A DNA stretch of 64,000 nt. Origin: Azadirachta indica. Its lineage: Eukaryota; Streptophyta; Magnoliopsida; Sapindales; Meliaceae. The stretch's first letter is position 1, and every line of letters begins with the position of its first letter. This document shows positions 1-12,763 of this stretch, in pieces. The position numbers and the translations under genes are program-made. The stretch is from assembly GCA_022749755.1 (NCBI GenBank), contig CM040443.1, positions 11,195,744 through 11,259,743 of the forward strand. The letters are read 5' to 3'. Below the pieces are notes generated by a model. The model worked only from the letters and a program-made list of their open reading frames with translations, was not told where the DNA came from and made no database searches.

Positions 1-454
1 TCTTATCTTTTGCAACTTCAGATGTTAAAACAGTTTGAAATTGATAATTTTCCACTTTCAGAGCTCAATTGGCTTCCTCTGCTATATTTTCTGGCAAGAG
101 AATTCATCTTAATGTTAATTTTCTTGTCTATTTTTCAATTCACAGCCAGTTGAAAACTATTTGACCGTGGGACTCCCAAGTTTGGAGTGAATGGTTTAAC
201 TGGTCTGATTTGGGTGCTTAATTATGGAGTTGCTTCTGATTTTACAATTCCAGCACAAGCATTTACTCTATGATACATAGTTTTGGTTCAAAATGATAAA
301 TTAAGTGAATTTCTCCGGTTTTTAATACAAAATGTTAACTTTTTTAAGTTTAGATTATCCTAAAGCCAGATCTGAGATTTTTTTTTTTGGGGGTCTGTGA
401 ACTACAATCAATGGTCTTGAGAGAACAAGCCAAACTGACATTAAGAACATGTAG
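1..454 (+). other. intron of the cytokinin receptor gene (5' part cut off by the window)
   Basis: No codons of the upstream CHASE exon can be found here. The stretch is T-rich and ends in an acceptor AG at 453-454, directly before the first readable exon at 455. The missing N-terminal exon(s), which in this family carry the first membrane segment and the start of the CHASE domain, must lie upstream of the window. Inference from family gene structure and reading frame. Confidence 0.7.
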
Positions 455-3400
455 ATGACTTTTGCGAGGTACACAGAAAGAACTGCTTTTGAAAGGCCGC
501 TCACAAGTGGCGTAGCATATGCTGTAAGGGTGCTTCACTCTGAAAGGGAACAATTCGAAAAGCAACAGGGATGGAAAATTAAGAGGATGGATACGCTGGA
601 ACATAATCCAGTTCACAAGGATGACTATACCCCAGAGGCCTTGGAGCCATCCCCAATTCAGCCAGAATATGCTCCAGTTATCTTTGCACAGGATACCATT
701 TCTCATGTGGTTTCTCTAGACATGCTTTCGGGAAAAGTAAGTTTCTTTTCCACATTCTCTGTGCTTCTCGTTGTTAAGTTTCTTGGCCACTGTGCTATAT
801 TTGACCGAGAAATGCAGAATTCTGGTTAAATTCTATTTACCTCATCTTTGAAAACCTGATCTTGACCTTTCTAGGTCATACTTTATCATTTTGAAAGCTC
901 TTCATGGAGAAACTGAACTCGCAAAATACGATCCTGAGTGTGAAGTTTCAATGCTTGTGTATCAACAGGAGGATCGTGATAATGTGTTACGAGCAAGAGT
1001 ATCTGGGAAAGGAGTCCTAACTGCTCCTTTCAGGTTATTGAAAACAAACCGCCTTGGAGTTATTTTGACGTTTGCTGTGTACAAGAGGGATCTCCCCTCA
1101 AATGCAACTCCAGAGGAAAGGACTGAAGCTACTGATGGGTAGGTTGTCCTAAAAAAGTTAAACTTGATTTGAAAGAGTCTTCACTGGCTTCACTTTCCTT
1201 GCGCGCATCCTCAATGACAAAAATAGTATTTAAACAGGTTTATTCATACCCCTTAAAGCATGCAAAAACGTATTTATTATTGATTCCCTAGGATGTTCAT
1301 AACGAACTTAAAGATTGTTGTATATATATTAAATTCAACTAACTAGCATTATTATTACTGATCAGTAAAATTCATATTTAAAAAAAGGGATTTCGTTTTA
1401 TGGTAAAAAATTCATTTATCTCAGTTATTTTTCAAGAAAAAAAGGAAAAAAACAGCAGGTCGGTGTTTAATCTTAGAATTTGCTGTATATTTTGAACCCC
1501 ATAACACCGAGAGCAACTTCATGTTGCGACTTCTGTGCAGTTGAAAATGAAAAGATACTTATCCGTATAGATGTCAAGTCAAGAATCAGAATTTCTATGA
1601 TTAGAAACAGCATGCATTTTTTCTAATATTGTCACTGTTGCCAAGCAGGTATCTTGGTGGAGTTTTTGACATTGAATCACTTGTGGACAAGTTACTTCAT
1701 CAGCTTGCGAGCAAACAAACCATATTTGTGAATGTATATGACACCACTAATAGTTCTAAGGCAATCAGCATGTATGGTTCAAATGTATCAAATGATGGTT
1801 TGGAGCGTGTTAGCACCCTTAACTTTGGAGATCCCTTTAGAAAGCATGAGATGCATTGCAGGTAGCCATAAACTCTTCTCTTGTATAGAAGTTATTTTTG
1901 AGTTTTGCGCCTGTCTGAATTAAGTTTTATGATATAACTTAATATAATGCGTAATAATTATGTTTTAAATCTCTTATCCAGAGAATAGAAAATCTTCTGC
2001 TGGAAAGGAGATTGATGAAATGAGTCCATGCTGAACTGAGTTCATTTTGATGCAGATTCAAACAAAAACCCCCTTGGCCATGGTTAGCAATAACAACTTC
2101 AATTGGTATCCTTGTGATTGCATTGCTTCTTGGACATATATTCCAGGCAACTGTGAATCGAATTGCCAAAGTTGAAGAAGATTACCAAGAGATGATGGAA
2201 CTTAAAAAGAAGGCTGAGGCGGCTGACGTTGCAAAGTCACAGGTGCATGATACTTTTTTAACTTACTCAGTTAAACATTGGTAAGTTCACCTTTTTTTCT
2301 TTATGCGGTTCTAATCAACTTCGACCTTCTGTAGTTCCTTGCTACTGTTTCTCATGAGATCAGGACTCCAATGAATGGTGTTCTGGGTGAGTTTTTAAAG
2401 CTCTTGTTCTCTAAATTGTGTAATAACTATTCCCAAATGCTAATTTCTTTATGAAGTCAGAGAATGTTGACTGTTATTTTATTACTTTTTCAGGAATGTT
2501 GGACATGCTTATGGACACACATTTAGATGTAACTCAACAGGATTATGTCAGAACTGCACAAGCCAGTGGAAAAGCTCTTGTTTCACTTATAAATGAGGTT
2601 TTGGATCAGGCGAAGGTTGAATCTGGTAAATTGGAGCTTGAGGCAGTGAGTTTTGATCTGCGGGCAATTTTGGACGATGTATTATCACTCTTTTCTGGGA
2701 AGTCTCAAGAAAAAGGCGTAGAGGTAATTTGTGTCTCTATTGTTGCAATGATGTTTAGCTGGTGTTATAGATTTGTTGTCTTAACATCCGAACTTCTGAA
2801 ACTGACATAAAAATAATTTGTATCAAGTGCAGTTGGCAGTCTATATCTCTGATCGGATTCCTGAAATATTAATTGGTGATCCAGGGAGGCTTCGACAAAT
2901 TATCACTAATCTCATGGGAAATTCCATTAAAGTAAGTATGCAGTCTCAATTCTTCTTTGAGTTGCTGGGACTTAAAAAGTCAGATTCTGCTTGACATGAT
3001 TGTGTAATTTCAGGAGAAACACATGAACCACCCAGTGGATTTATTTAATATTTGCTTAAACAAAGAAAACATTGAATTTTATAGTTCAAAATTGTGAACT
3101 GTGGGCAGTTACTATTTTTTTATATAAGGGAAGAAGATCGAACGTAGGAGAAAAATGGATCCAAAATTTTTGCCTATTCTGAAGATTTGCATTCTTAGTT
3201 TTGCTATAGGCATGATTGTACATTATGTTGCATATATAAACATGTAAAATACCATTGTAAATACATTTGAATGTAGGAAATGTTGCATATTATTTGCGAG
3301 AGCAGAAATGTAAATGAATTTTTAATTATACAGTTCATAGAGAAAGGACACATATTTGTCACTGTTAATCTTGTTGAGGAGGTGTTTGACTCGACTGAAG

Positions 3401-5011
3401 TGGAGACGGAATCGTCATCATCGATGAACACCTTGAGTGGTTATCCTGTTGCAAATAGACGGTGTAGCTGGAGAGGATTTAGGAGTTTCAGTCAAGATGG
3501 ATCTACTCATCCATTCAAGTCATCATCCTCTGATCTCATCAATTTAATTGTGTCAGTTGAAGATACAGGAGTAGGAATCCCTCGAGAAGCCCAACCTCGC
3601 ATTTTCACTCCTTTTATGCAGGTTGATCCATCTATTTCCCGAACACATGGAGGTACAGGTATTGGACTAAGCATAAGCAAGTCTTTGGTAAGCCGCATGA
3701 ACGGTGAAATTGGATTTGTTAGTATTCCAAATATCGGGTCTACTTTTACATTTACTGCTGTCTTTGGCAATGGCTCCTGCGCTTCAAAAGAGCACAAAAA
3801 CCAGCAAATGAATGGCCAGTCTAATTTTGTGTCCTCAGAATTTCAAGGTATGACAGCATTGGTTGTTGACCCCAGACCTGTCCGGGCCAATGTGTCAAAA
3901 TATCATATCAAACGTCTTCGAATTCAGGTTGAAGTAGTTTCTGATTTGAATCAAGGTTTGTCTCAAATATGCAGTGGGAATAAGGTTATCAACTTGATCC
4001 TTGTTGAGCAAGAAGTCTGGGAAAGGGATGCAAGTATATCAACCTACTTTGTTAATAACCTGAGAAAATTCGATTCTGGGGTGCAGTCGAAACTGTTTGT
4101 TCTGGTTAATTCTATCAGCTCTTCTAGAGCAAACACTCCAAGTTATGGTGTTTGCAAACAAACTTTGATCATGAAACCTCTAAGGGCAAGCATGCTAGCC
4201 ACATCTCTTCAACAAGCCATGGGTGTTCAGAACAAGACTAATCCCCGCAATGGGGAGCTCCCCAGTGTCTGCCTCCGTAATCTTCTTCTCGGTAAAAAAA
4301 TATTAATTGTAGATGATAATTTGGTGAACCTCAAAGTAGCTGCTGGTGCATTGAAGAGATATGGCGCTGAGGTGGTCCATGCGGAGAGAGGTAAAGAGGC
4401 AATTGAGCTGCTTAAGCCACCCCATCAGTTTGATGCCTGCTTCATGGATATCCAGATGCCAGAAATGGATGGGTATGAAATGCTTCTTTCCTTACCCATC
4501 AGTTTTATTTGAGTAATAAAAAAACTTACTTTGAAACCCAAGGAAAAGGAATAGCAAGCTTTTCTATAAGAAAATTGTCATTATATGGGATGAGACTGTG
4601 ATCCGTTGACCATTTAGATATTTTTTGGCAATGTTATCATAGTTCACTAAGAATAGCTCTCATTCCTCCATGTCCTTTGTTCCCTCTGTTGATGATTTTC
4701 TTCTTTCATTTTACTTCTGAAACCTATTTATTTCATTCCTTCCCAGGTTTGAAGCTACAAAAATAATTCGGGATTTGGAACGCAGTTTCAATAATCAGAT
4801 TCGACAAGGGGAAGTATCTTTTGAAGGTTATGAAAATGTTTCAAACTTCAGTGTACCCATTTTGGCCATGACTGCAGATGTGATCCAAGCTACACATGAG
4901 GAATGCCTGAAGTGTGGAATGGATGGTTATGTTTCAAAACCATTTGAAGCTGAAAAACTGTATCGAGAAGTTTCACGCTTTTTCCAATCAAATACAGATG
5001 GAAATCTATAG
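455..5011 (+). CDS. AHK3: cytokinin receptor histidine kinase, AHK3 type (5' partial)
   Basis: Hybrid sensor kinase that binds cytokinin through an extracytoplasmic CHASE domain and starts the His-Asp phosphorelay to HP proteins and type-B response regulators. Exons by eye: 455-736, 969-1138, 1649-1861, 2056-2242, 2335-2386, 2494-2723, 2833-2931, 3334-4472, 4747-5011. They give 878 residues with all phases matching. The family is about 1,000 to 1,040 residues, so roughly 150 N-terminal residues are missing. Seen in order: rest of the CHASE domain ([26 protein letters not shown]); a membrane segment near ILVIALLLG; the phospho-accepting His in [13 protein letters not shown]; an N box (NLMGNSIK); G1 DTGVGIP, FTPFMQ and G2 [10 protein letters not shown]; a degenerate receiver-like region; and a true C-terminal receiver with VDDN, phospho-Asp in [12 protein letters not shown] and Lys in [10 protein letters not shown]3 is preferred over AHK2/AHK4 because the CHASE and linker wording is nearest to AHK3. 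One oddity is Ile instead of Thr after the N box (see findings). Confidence 0.95.
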
Positions 5012-6185
5012 CCAGGATTTCTGTTGAAGACACACTGATGACATTAGCACAAGGCCCCTACTCTCCATGATGCTTCGAATTGCTTAAATGTGTTTGTAGT
5101 TCTTCCCAAAAGTGAGTTGTTCTCCATTGATCTCAATGCATTTCCTTAAATATTGACAAACATTTTTAGCTTGGTCAAAGCCTTGCAATAATGCTACAAT
5201 TTGTTTCTGTCTCAAGCCTTTTTTATCATAGACAACTAGCTAACTGCACAAGGAATTTCTATTGACCTACTTCTCTGCTTCATTTCAGGAAAACACATGT
5301 TTTGTGGCCAAAAAGAACTATCGGAGAGTACATAGAAGCCACGCCTCTTTTGGTTGGTATTGGGCTTTTATTGACGGGTCATAAGCCAGTTAATTTTCCA
5401 TGTATATTCCCTCTTATTTCCAGACCTTTCAGTAGGTTCAGTGAATATGGGATTTCTATGCAAAGTTAATCTCTGTTAGGAATTAGGACTACCCGAAAAA
5501 GGATAGGCGAAATCCAATTTTTTGAGTGTATCATAGAAGCTACGTGGCTGCATCGATTAACCCTATGGAAAATAAAAGCTGCAATTATTTGAAGAGATAT
5601 CTTGGTTTATCTCTCTCTCTGTCTCTCTCAATATGATTGTGTGTATCATAAAGATTGATTCGGTTGAAAGGATTGACGATTGGCTTCTCAGCAACCGAGG
5701 GAAGAATGCATCATGTATATTATCATTGTTAGTGCACTTAATATATATATATATATATATATATTATTGATATGTATGTATAATTGCCCTTTTTTTCACA
5801 TCTTATTAATTTCCTCTTAACATTGCCCAGCGAAGAGATTCTTTTAGTAGGAGCTGGTGTAACAAGTACAGTGACTGTGTAATCATATTTGATTATATTT
5901 ATCTGATTTGTATACTATTTAGAAGTATTATCACTGCATTGCATTGGTTTATTACTTAACATTACGAAGTTAGATGTGAATCATATTCATACGCAGATAA
6001 CAGAAATAAAGACTCAATAGTATCGCTATTGATTTTCAATGGCAACGAATAGGGAGATATCGTAACATCCATATAAATATGAGATGCTATCAGATGATTC
6101 TGACGCGTCTCGATCCAACTGTGGGTTCTACAAGTGAGTGCTGCTTTTTAATAAGTTTATTTAGTGTTTGCATGTCCCCACGAAT
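5012..6185. other. 3' UTR of the receptor gene and intergenic DNA
   Basis: No coding signal was found. The first ~570 bp are probably 3' UTR, with an AATAAAA polyadenylation-like signal near 5571. A CT-rich patch lies at 5611-5630 and a (TA)n microsatellite at about 5741-5763. The rest is ordinary AT-rich spacer up to the tRNA gene. Confidence 0.5.
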
Positions 6186-6267
6186 GTCGATATGTCCGAG
6201 TGGTTAAGGAGACAGACTTGAAATCTGTTGGGCTACGCCCGCGCAGGTTCGATCCCTGCTGTCGACG
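6186..6267 (+). tRNA. tRNA-Ser (anticodon UGA)
   Basis: An 82-nt class II tRNA. The acceptor stem GTCGATA pairs with TGTCGAC, with one T-G wobble. An A-box-like D arm (TGTCCGAGTGG) and a B-box T arm (GGTTCGATCC) are both present. The anticodon loop is CTTGAAA, giving anticodon TGA for UCA serine codons. A long variable arm (GTTGGGCTACGCCCGCG region) is typical of serine tRNAs. There is no intron and no encoded CCA. A T-run a few bases downstream (6271-6276) can serve as the RNA polymerase III terminator. Confidence 0.97.
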
Positions 6268-6558
6268 CATTATTTTTGTTGTTTTCTATAATTTTTGGCG
6301 TCAAACAGACGCAAACAAAAGTACATTATCTAGTTAACACGTAGACCGTATCGAGCGTCTATAAGCAACAAGATACGGTTCGTAGTTCGTACACTCTACA
6401 CGGTAGACCAACCAATGGAATCCGTCTCGACACTTATTTCTGATTATTTAAATTTCAAATCCCAGCCCTTGATCTAATCACCAAAACCCTCTTGCTCTTT
6501 TTAACTTAACTCGCATTTCCTTCTATTTCATGAAACAAACATACCAAAATCTCTAGAG

Positions 6559-6602
6559 CTCTCTCTCTCTCTCTCTCTCGCTCGCTCGCTCGCTCGCTCG
6601 CG
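6559..6602. repeat. (CT)n followed by (CTCG)n microsatellite in the NTF2 5' leader
   Basis: About ten CT units pass into about six CTCG units, roughly 55 to 95 bp upstream of the NTF2 start codon. Pyrimidine tracts of this kind are common near transcription starts of plant housekeeping genes. The tract is likely to vary in length between alleles. Confidence 0.9.
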
Positions 6603-6654
6603 TGAGTATTAAGCGAAACAGCAAGGCATAAGAGAGGCGTAGGGTTTTGATTAA

Positions 6655-8505
6655 ATGGATCCAGACGCAGTGGCAAAGGCTTTCGTTGAGCACTACTACT
6701 CCACCTTCGATGCGAATCGTTCGAGCCTCGCCAATCTGTACCAAGATGCTTCCATGTTGACTTTTGAAGGTCAGAAGATTCAAGGCTCAGCCAACATCGT
6801 TGCCAAGCTCACTAGCCTTCCTTTCCAGCAGTGCCAACACTCGATCACTACTGTCGATTGCCAGCCCTCTGGTCCCGCTGGTGGCATGCTTGTTTTCGTC
6901 TCTGGTAACCTCCAGCTCGCCGGTGAACAGCATGCGCTCAAGTTCAGTCAGGTCTATACTTCAAACCTTTTCTGTATCTGTATCTTTTTCTATGTTTTGT
7001 TTAATCATATTTTTAATTCCATTTTTTGTGATCTGTGCTAGTTGTCTGGTATCGTTTTGATGTTTGATTGGATCGATCTGATAGTAATTGATATGCGATA
7101 TTTGTTTTATTTTCATGAAATTAATAGCTTGATTTGGAATGCTTGGCTAGATCTAGGTTTCTTATTTACACCTATTTATCAATTAAATATTCCTGTTATA
7201 CATTTTTGCCTTCAATTGGTAAAATTTTTTAAGGACCCTTTGGTGCTTAGGATTTTAAGAAATGATTTTCTGTCTATTATTTCTATTTAAAATTTCTGTC
7301 ATTGGAATGCTTATGGTGGGAGTCCAATTGCATTGTATAGCTTTCACAAGTAAGGTATAGTTTTCATTGTTGGCATATCACAATTGTAGTATGTTTTGGG
7401 AGGCATTTTTCCAGAGGGGTGCTTCTATGGATTTGGTCATTGCTTTTCATTCTGCTAAAATAGCCTTTCGACAGATATTTGTTTACTTTGTTGATGTATT
7501 ATGTATTAATATTGAATAACTGCTCTTGCTCGTGTTCCCCTGATCAGCAACCAGGACACACCTATTGTTATAATGCACTATCAGCATGTTTTGATGTAAT
7601 GTAGTCTATACTTTATAAGAATTTTGTCCCTACATCAGCTATCTTAGGAGTCCAAACGTTTGGAAAAAGATTAAGTTAGTAGGTTCCATATTCTTTGATT
7701 GGACAGGTTTCGCCAACCTATTTGGATGGCTGTTTCTTTGCCTTTGCAAGTATGAAATCTTTTAGTAGTTAAATTTTGATCCTTGAATTTGGACTGGGAG
7801 TTTCTTAATACCTGCTATAGTATGCATTTATTCTTCTTATTATTCCTTGCACCCCTAGGCTTATCCCTCTCTGCGCTGTATTGAAATTGAAGTAGGCCAC
7901 TGATTGTCTATACATTTGCAAAAAATTGTATTGGATAATGATGGGGAGATGACTTAGGTTAAAGGGTTTTGACTTGAGTCACATAGAACCTGAGTTTGTG
8001 GGGTTTAAGTTTTTAAGGAGGATGCTGTGGCATGCCACGTCTTTCAATGTGGATTTACCTCAGTACCGAGTCCTCTTTATATATTTCCAGCTATACTTAC
8101 TTCTTGTGTGATTAAGTTGCAGTGAGAGGTGTTCTTTGTTAAAGGATACATTTATTGGGATGTGTGAAAAAAATTTTATTGTGAATATACAAATGTCTCC
8201 TTTTATGACAAGGAGGGATCTTACTAGTTGAATTAACTACTACTTACAGTGCGGACTTTGAGCAAATCTGCATGACATGTTTGTATTTCTTATATATGTG
8301 ACATATCTGTTGAGGAATTAGCTGGATTGTTTATTACAACCTGCATTTATTTCAGTCTTTCAAACACATTTTTGTCTCTGATGCTGTTATCGGTCCTAAC
8401 CAACATTTACGTACATCCTTGTGTTCTCAGATGTTCCATTTGATGCCAACACCCCAGGGAAGCTTTTATGTGTTGAATGACATATTCAGGTTGAATTATG
8501 CATGA
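6655..8505 (+). CDS. NTF2: nuclear transport factor 2 (NTF2)
   Basis: Small homodimeric carrier that brings RanGDP back into the nucleus by binding Ran and FxFG nucleoporins at the pore. Exons are 6655-6951 and 8431-8505, separated by a 1,479-bp intron (donor CAG|GTCTAT, acceptor TTCTCAG|ATG). They encode 123 residues, the normal length of plant NTF2. The whole protein is one NTF2-like cone fold. It begins MDPDAVAKAFVEHYYSTFD, contains MLTFEGQKIQG and GGMLVFVSGNLQ, and ends NDIFRLNYA, closely resembling Arabidopsis NTF2A/B. The start codon is fixed by this N-terminus. Its position just downstream of the AHK3-type gene matches Arabidopsis. The CT-rich leader and compact coding sequence suggest a constitutively expressed gene. 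Confidence 0.97.
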
Positions 8506-9852
8506 AGAGGAGATTAAGAGGGATGTATGCTCTGGAGGATTTGTTTTCTTATCTCCGTTGAATTTTAAACATTTAAATGAAAACTCCGCTTTTTGGTTGG
8601 TTATGTTTCAATGTTTCCTTGTGCCTTTTTCTGAACTGTAATTCAGAGACATCTTTGTTGTGATTGGTTAAGTCGGTGAAAAATCTTTTTTATGAACCGG
8701 GTCTGGGTATTGGAGTATATTTGAAGACTTTCTTAGTGGCTGTTCTCAGACATGCTTTTGATAAAAATGAATCTGAATACTTGGCAATTGTCTAATTACC
8801 TTTTCTTTTGTAGTTATCAAGTGACAGCATCTGCTTATTAGTATATGATTTATGATCATGTTCTCTTGTAGCAAAGTAGTTACGTGTCATCTTGAAAAGA
8901 TGTTGACAGAATTCTATATTTATCCATACCATTACCGGTGATCAATGCGGGCTCTTATACGCTTTTAGCACAAGATCGCAATATTTAGTCAAGAGCCTGC
9001 TGGACCGGACGTGGTCCTTCAACTCTTTTTGTGGGCGGAGTAAAAGAGGTGGTTTCGGGAACATTTCCTATAATTTATGAATTCTCGTCCCGTTTCTTGC
9101 CAAACGAAAAATTGAGATTAGTTCTCTTAGTCGTCTTATTTGTTTTGTGTTTGAGGTTAAATGCCGGGCCTTTGATTTTATTTTTCTCTGCTGATAGGGA
9201 TTCGGTGTGCTTAATGCATTTGTGACCATAACAACTCCATATCCCCTATACGGCTGTGCATTATATTCTCTCTATTTCTTTAATTTAGGATTTTCTTTTC
9301 TTTATTTTTCTGAAGCTTCAATATGCAACTTGAATTAATAATGTTACGTTCACGTACTTTTTACTGCATGGTTCAGATCAGATATGACATGGCCAAAATT
9401 CTGAACCCCGGCGTCTCTCGGCTCAGTCAAGTTTCAGCCACATCCCAATCGTCCACGTAATGAACAACATATTATTTGGATATTACTTTTGAGAAAAATT
9501 TTGAAACATGCACCTTAACTCTTTTCCATTAAATACATTCACTCTTAACATTATTGTGGATTACTTATTTGGCTTCATACCAAATAACGCAGCGATTGAT
9601 TCAACTGCTTAGGATTGTTAACCGTATTATTTAAAACCTAATAGTAGAATCAAGTTGAATCAACGTTCAACTTCTGCACCACAATCATTTAAAAGATTTT
9701 CGACAGAAATAATTGAAGGAAGCAAGGAGAAAGGTATACATTTCACATTTCATTCTCTAATACAGTCATAACACATCGAACCAGGTGAAAACACAATCAA
9801 TTCCACTAACCCACTTTTATCAACTCCTCGTGACAAATACCAAGACGGTGAT
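8506..9852. other. NTF2 3' region and convergent intergenic spacer
   Basis: The first few hundred bases are probably NTF2 3' UTR. The remainder is AT-rich DNA between two convergent genes. A short open frame at 9031-9225 has no recognisable features and was not accepted as a gene. Confidence 0.45.
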
Positions 9853-11785
9853 TCAGTGTCTTTCACCATTCAGACTTAATTCTGGTAAACCCACATGGGG
9901 CAACTCTGGTATATTGAGAGGAGTGCGTTGATGAGCTTCAGTTTGATGGTTTTCTTCTGCATATTGGCCAATGTTTCCAGGACGTTTAAACATCCCTGTG
10001 AGCACACTACCCACAGACCTAAAAGGGTGGTTCAATCCATCTTTAACTTTCAAAATGAGTTTGACCTCAGATAATTGCCAGGCGGCAGTGAGAACAATCA
10101 TCACTGACAGAAGACAATGGGTTATAAAGTTCTGTCTCTTCACATTCCTAAGCTCATTCACAATCTCTTCTCTACTAATCTCAGCACCATCACCCCCTAA
10201 GTGACCAGCATTCTCATCCCTAGTCTCTACTTCACCAACAGCTGAAGAGTTTGCTTCCTCTTGTCCAGTTTTTCCTCCTGGTTGCTTAAGCACCCCATCT
10301 CCTTCTAATGATTCCAACTATCAATAGAAAGTTTGAACGCATAAATTTCTCAACCTTCTCCCTTTACTTAAAGACTAGTTATGATACAATTTAAGGTAAG
10401 GGCTTATGTATACTATTCATCACTTCTAAAGGATTTCTAACACACATATTAGTCTCTACAAACTTTTGAAAATAACCTGGTCAAATAAATTGGCATAGCT
10501 AAATTAACTACATTATATGAAAGTTTGGTACAAGGCCCAAGCCTATTCAAAATGGCAATAGTGAATTAGAAATAAAGAACATTCTATCATACTTGATTAA
10601 TGCAAATCAAGAAGTAATACTTTTCACCCATCAATGTAAAATCACTCACTACACAAATAAATCTTCCAATAAGACAAATATAGTTTCATATGTAAGAGTT
10701 CAAAATGTTCCTCAATTCCATGACCATACAGTGAATCAAAGATTGACCTTAGAACAAGCAAATGTTTTTTAAACATAATAAAAAGGGCATGATAATGACA
10801 GGGTTGGGGCTGGTAAGGTGTGAATTTTTATTATGTGCATGCTTAGGCTGTTTTATAAGGTGGGAACCCGATGGTACACCCAGAGCCATTTGTAGATCCG
10901 GAAAAAAAAAAAGGCAGTAGCAGCCAAGAATTTTTCATGATTCATGTTAAGCAAATTTAGTTCCTTGAGTCATATGAAAGGATACAAAACTGCCGCTGTA
11001 TGGAGAACGGACATCCCAGGGCTAATAAGCACTGTAGTCAAAACAATTAGATCGCAATTGTCCTTCAGAAAATTTAATACCAGGGATAAACTAGTTGATT
11101 AGATCCATTGCGATGAAGCATGGGGTTTAGGAATCAAATTCCCCTCGCAATAAACTAGAGGAGGATTATGTTTAACTTGTGCTTGTGCATAAGGAGGGAT
11201 AGGGTGGTTGAGTAGTGAGTGAAATAAGAAAAAAAAATGCATATTTATTTAAGAAACAATAAAATTTAGAAAGAGAATCTTGGTTTAAATTCTCAGTGGT
11301 CCATAGCATGGTCAAAAATGAGAAACACACAAACATTGCAATATGAATGTTAAATTTGGTAAAAGAAAATAAATATACGACTCATCTGCACAACAAGCCC
11401 TAAGAACAAGCGAGAAATTGACGAAAAACATAATAATTCGATCTCGCTTACATCTGCCAAGAAAACAAAAAACAAACAGCAACAACCGAAATAACGGATA
11501 GGAAATCATTTCGCATCCCCTGTATATCCCAAACTACAAGATTTTTCAAATCAGAAACCAGATTAACGAGATTTTTGCAATTGAAAAGTCACATTAAAAG
11601 AATCACAATATAAATATATGTGATATTAGCGGTCTCGAAGTAATTAGTAATACCTGAGAAAGCAACTTTGAGAGCAGAAGCTGATCGTCATCTTGAGCAG
11701 AGTCATCTCTTTTGTTGTTCCTCTTCTCTTCGATGAGTTTCTGGATTGCAAGATTGATAAGCTCCACTTTGTCTTTTGATTCCAT
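9853..11785 (-). CDS. single-pass membrane protein of unknown function
   Basis: Two exons on the minus strand: 11785-11654 and 10317-9853, joined through a 1,336-bp intron (donor CTCAG|GTATTA, acceptor TTGATAG|TTG). They give 198 residues. The N-terminal 44 residues (MESKDKVELINLAIQ onward) are charged and probably helical. Residues ~45-95 are acidic and low in complexity. One hydrophobic segment at about 108-126 (CLLSVMIVLTAAWQL) is preceded by a basic stretch (NVKRQN). The remaining ~70 residues are polar with a short Pro-rich tail. I do not recognise the family. The likeliest picture is a small tail-region membrane-anchored protein, and no catalytic motif is visible. The coding quality of both exons and the in-frame splice make it a real gene. 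Confidence 0.75.
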
Positions 11786-12020
11786 AGTGGCTCTGTCTGG
11801 GAGTATGAGTTTTGAATTTGAATTTAAGACTCATAAAACTTTTCATTTCTGAGAACCGAGTCAAACCTTTTTAGTTTCCAGAGTCCACACGTTGCTTCAT
11901 GTCTGTCGTGGCCCAATTATAGCAACCGACAATGTTGGTCCAGTGTCTGTATGTGAATGTGACCAGCCTTCCGCTAACCGCTCGCAGGTAATTTTAGCGG
12001 ACGTTTTCTTTGTAAAATAT
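11786..12020. other. 5' flank of the membrane-protein gene
   Basis: Probable promoter and leader of the minus-strand gene starting at 11785. No clear TATA box or other defined motif was picked out. Confidence 0.3.
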
Positions 12021-12763
12021 TGGAGTAACAACATATTAGTCCCTACACTTAGCAAAGCAATGAATAGCTAATAAATCATAATACAGCTCGACAAATTTTA
12101 ACATTTTTATCTCTACTTTTATGATAGTGTTTCATATTTTGGTTTTTCATTGATGATATTTTATCAAAAGATTAATCTTCTCTTGGATCTGTCCTCTTCT
12201 TCTTCCTCATTTCTCTCTACTTCTTTTTTTCACTTACTTCCAAAAAAATCATCAACCAAAAACTAAAATATAGAACTCAATTCGAGCTTCTTCTTCCTCG
12301 TCAAATTAGTTGTGATTCTGACAAAAGCATCAAAGACAGAAAATATGTTAGGTTTTAAGCAAGAATTAAAATTCAAGTTCAAGATTTGGGCTTATATTTC
12401 GACAATTTCTGTGAACTTATAGTCTTAAATTTCTAGAAATTGCTTGAATTTAGTAATAGGTTTTGTTGCTACATTTGGATTTTTCTTGCTACCGAGTTTG
12501 TTGTTCGTTTTACTAAACTATGGATGGGTCGTGATAAAATTGCTTGGGTTAATTTGTTACTAAAATTACTTGGGTTAGATTGCTCGGGGTGACAGCTTCT
12601 TCTCTGTCCTGGTTTCATCAGTGTTCATTAGGGATAAATATGTAATTGCAATAGATTTCTCTCATTGTTATAACAACAAAGATGAAAATGTTAAAATTTA
12701 TCAAACTGTGTCTTCATTTATTGTTTTGCCAAAGTTCAAGGATGAAAGTGTTACTGCCCCGTC
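12021..12763. mobile_element. non-autonomous DNA element with imperfect terminal inverted repeats
   Basis: The left end (GTAACAACATATTAGTCCC, then ACAAATTTTAACATTTTTAT near 12092) recurs in reverse complement at the right end (AAAATGTTAAAATTTAT near 12686, and GTGTTACTGCCCC at 12749-12761). This gives degenerate inverted repeats of about 90 bp. The sequence AAAATAT flanks both sides (12014-12020 and 12764-12770) and may be the target-site duplication. No transposase ORF is present. The class is uncertain; hAT-like or Mutator-like are both possible. Confidence 0.55.

Noticed and set aside
9031..9225. 64-codon plus-strand ORF after NTF2
   Set aside because: A hydrophobic stretch from T-rich DNA, with no conserved motif; more likely NTF2 3' spacer.
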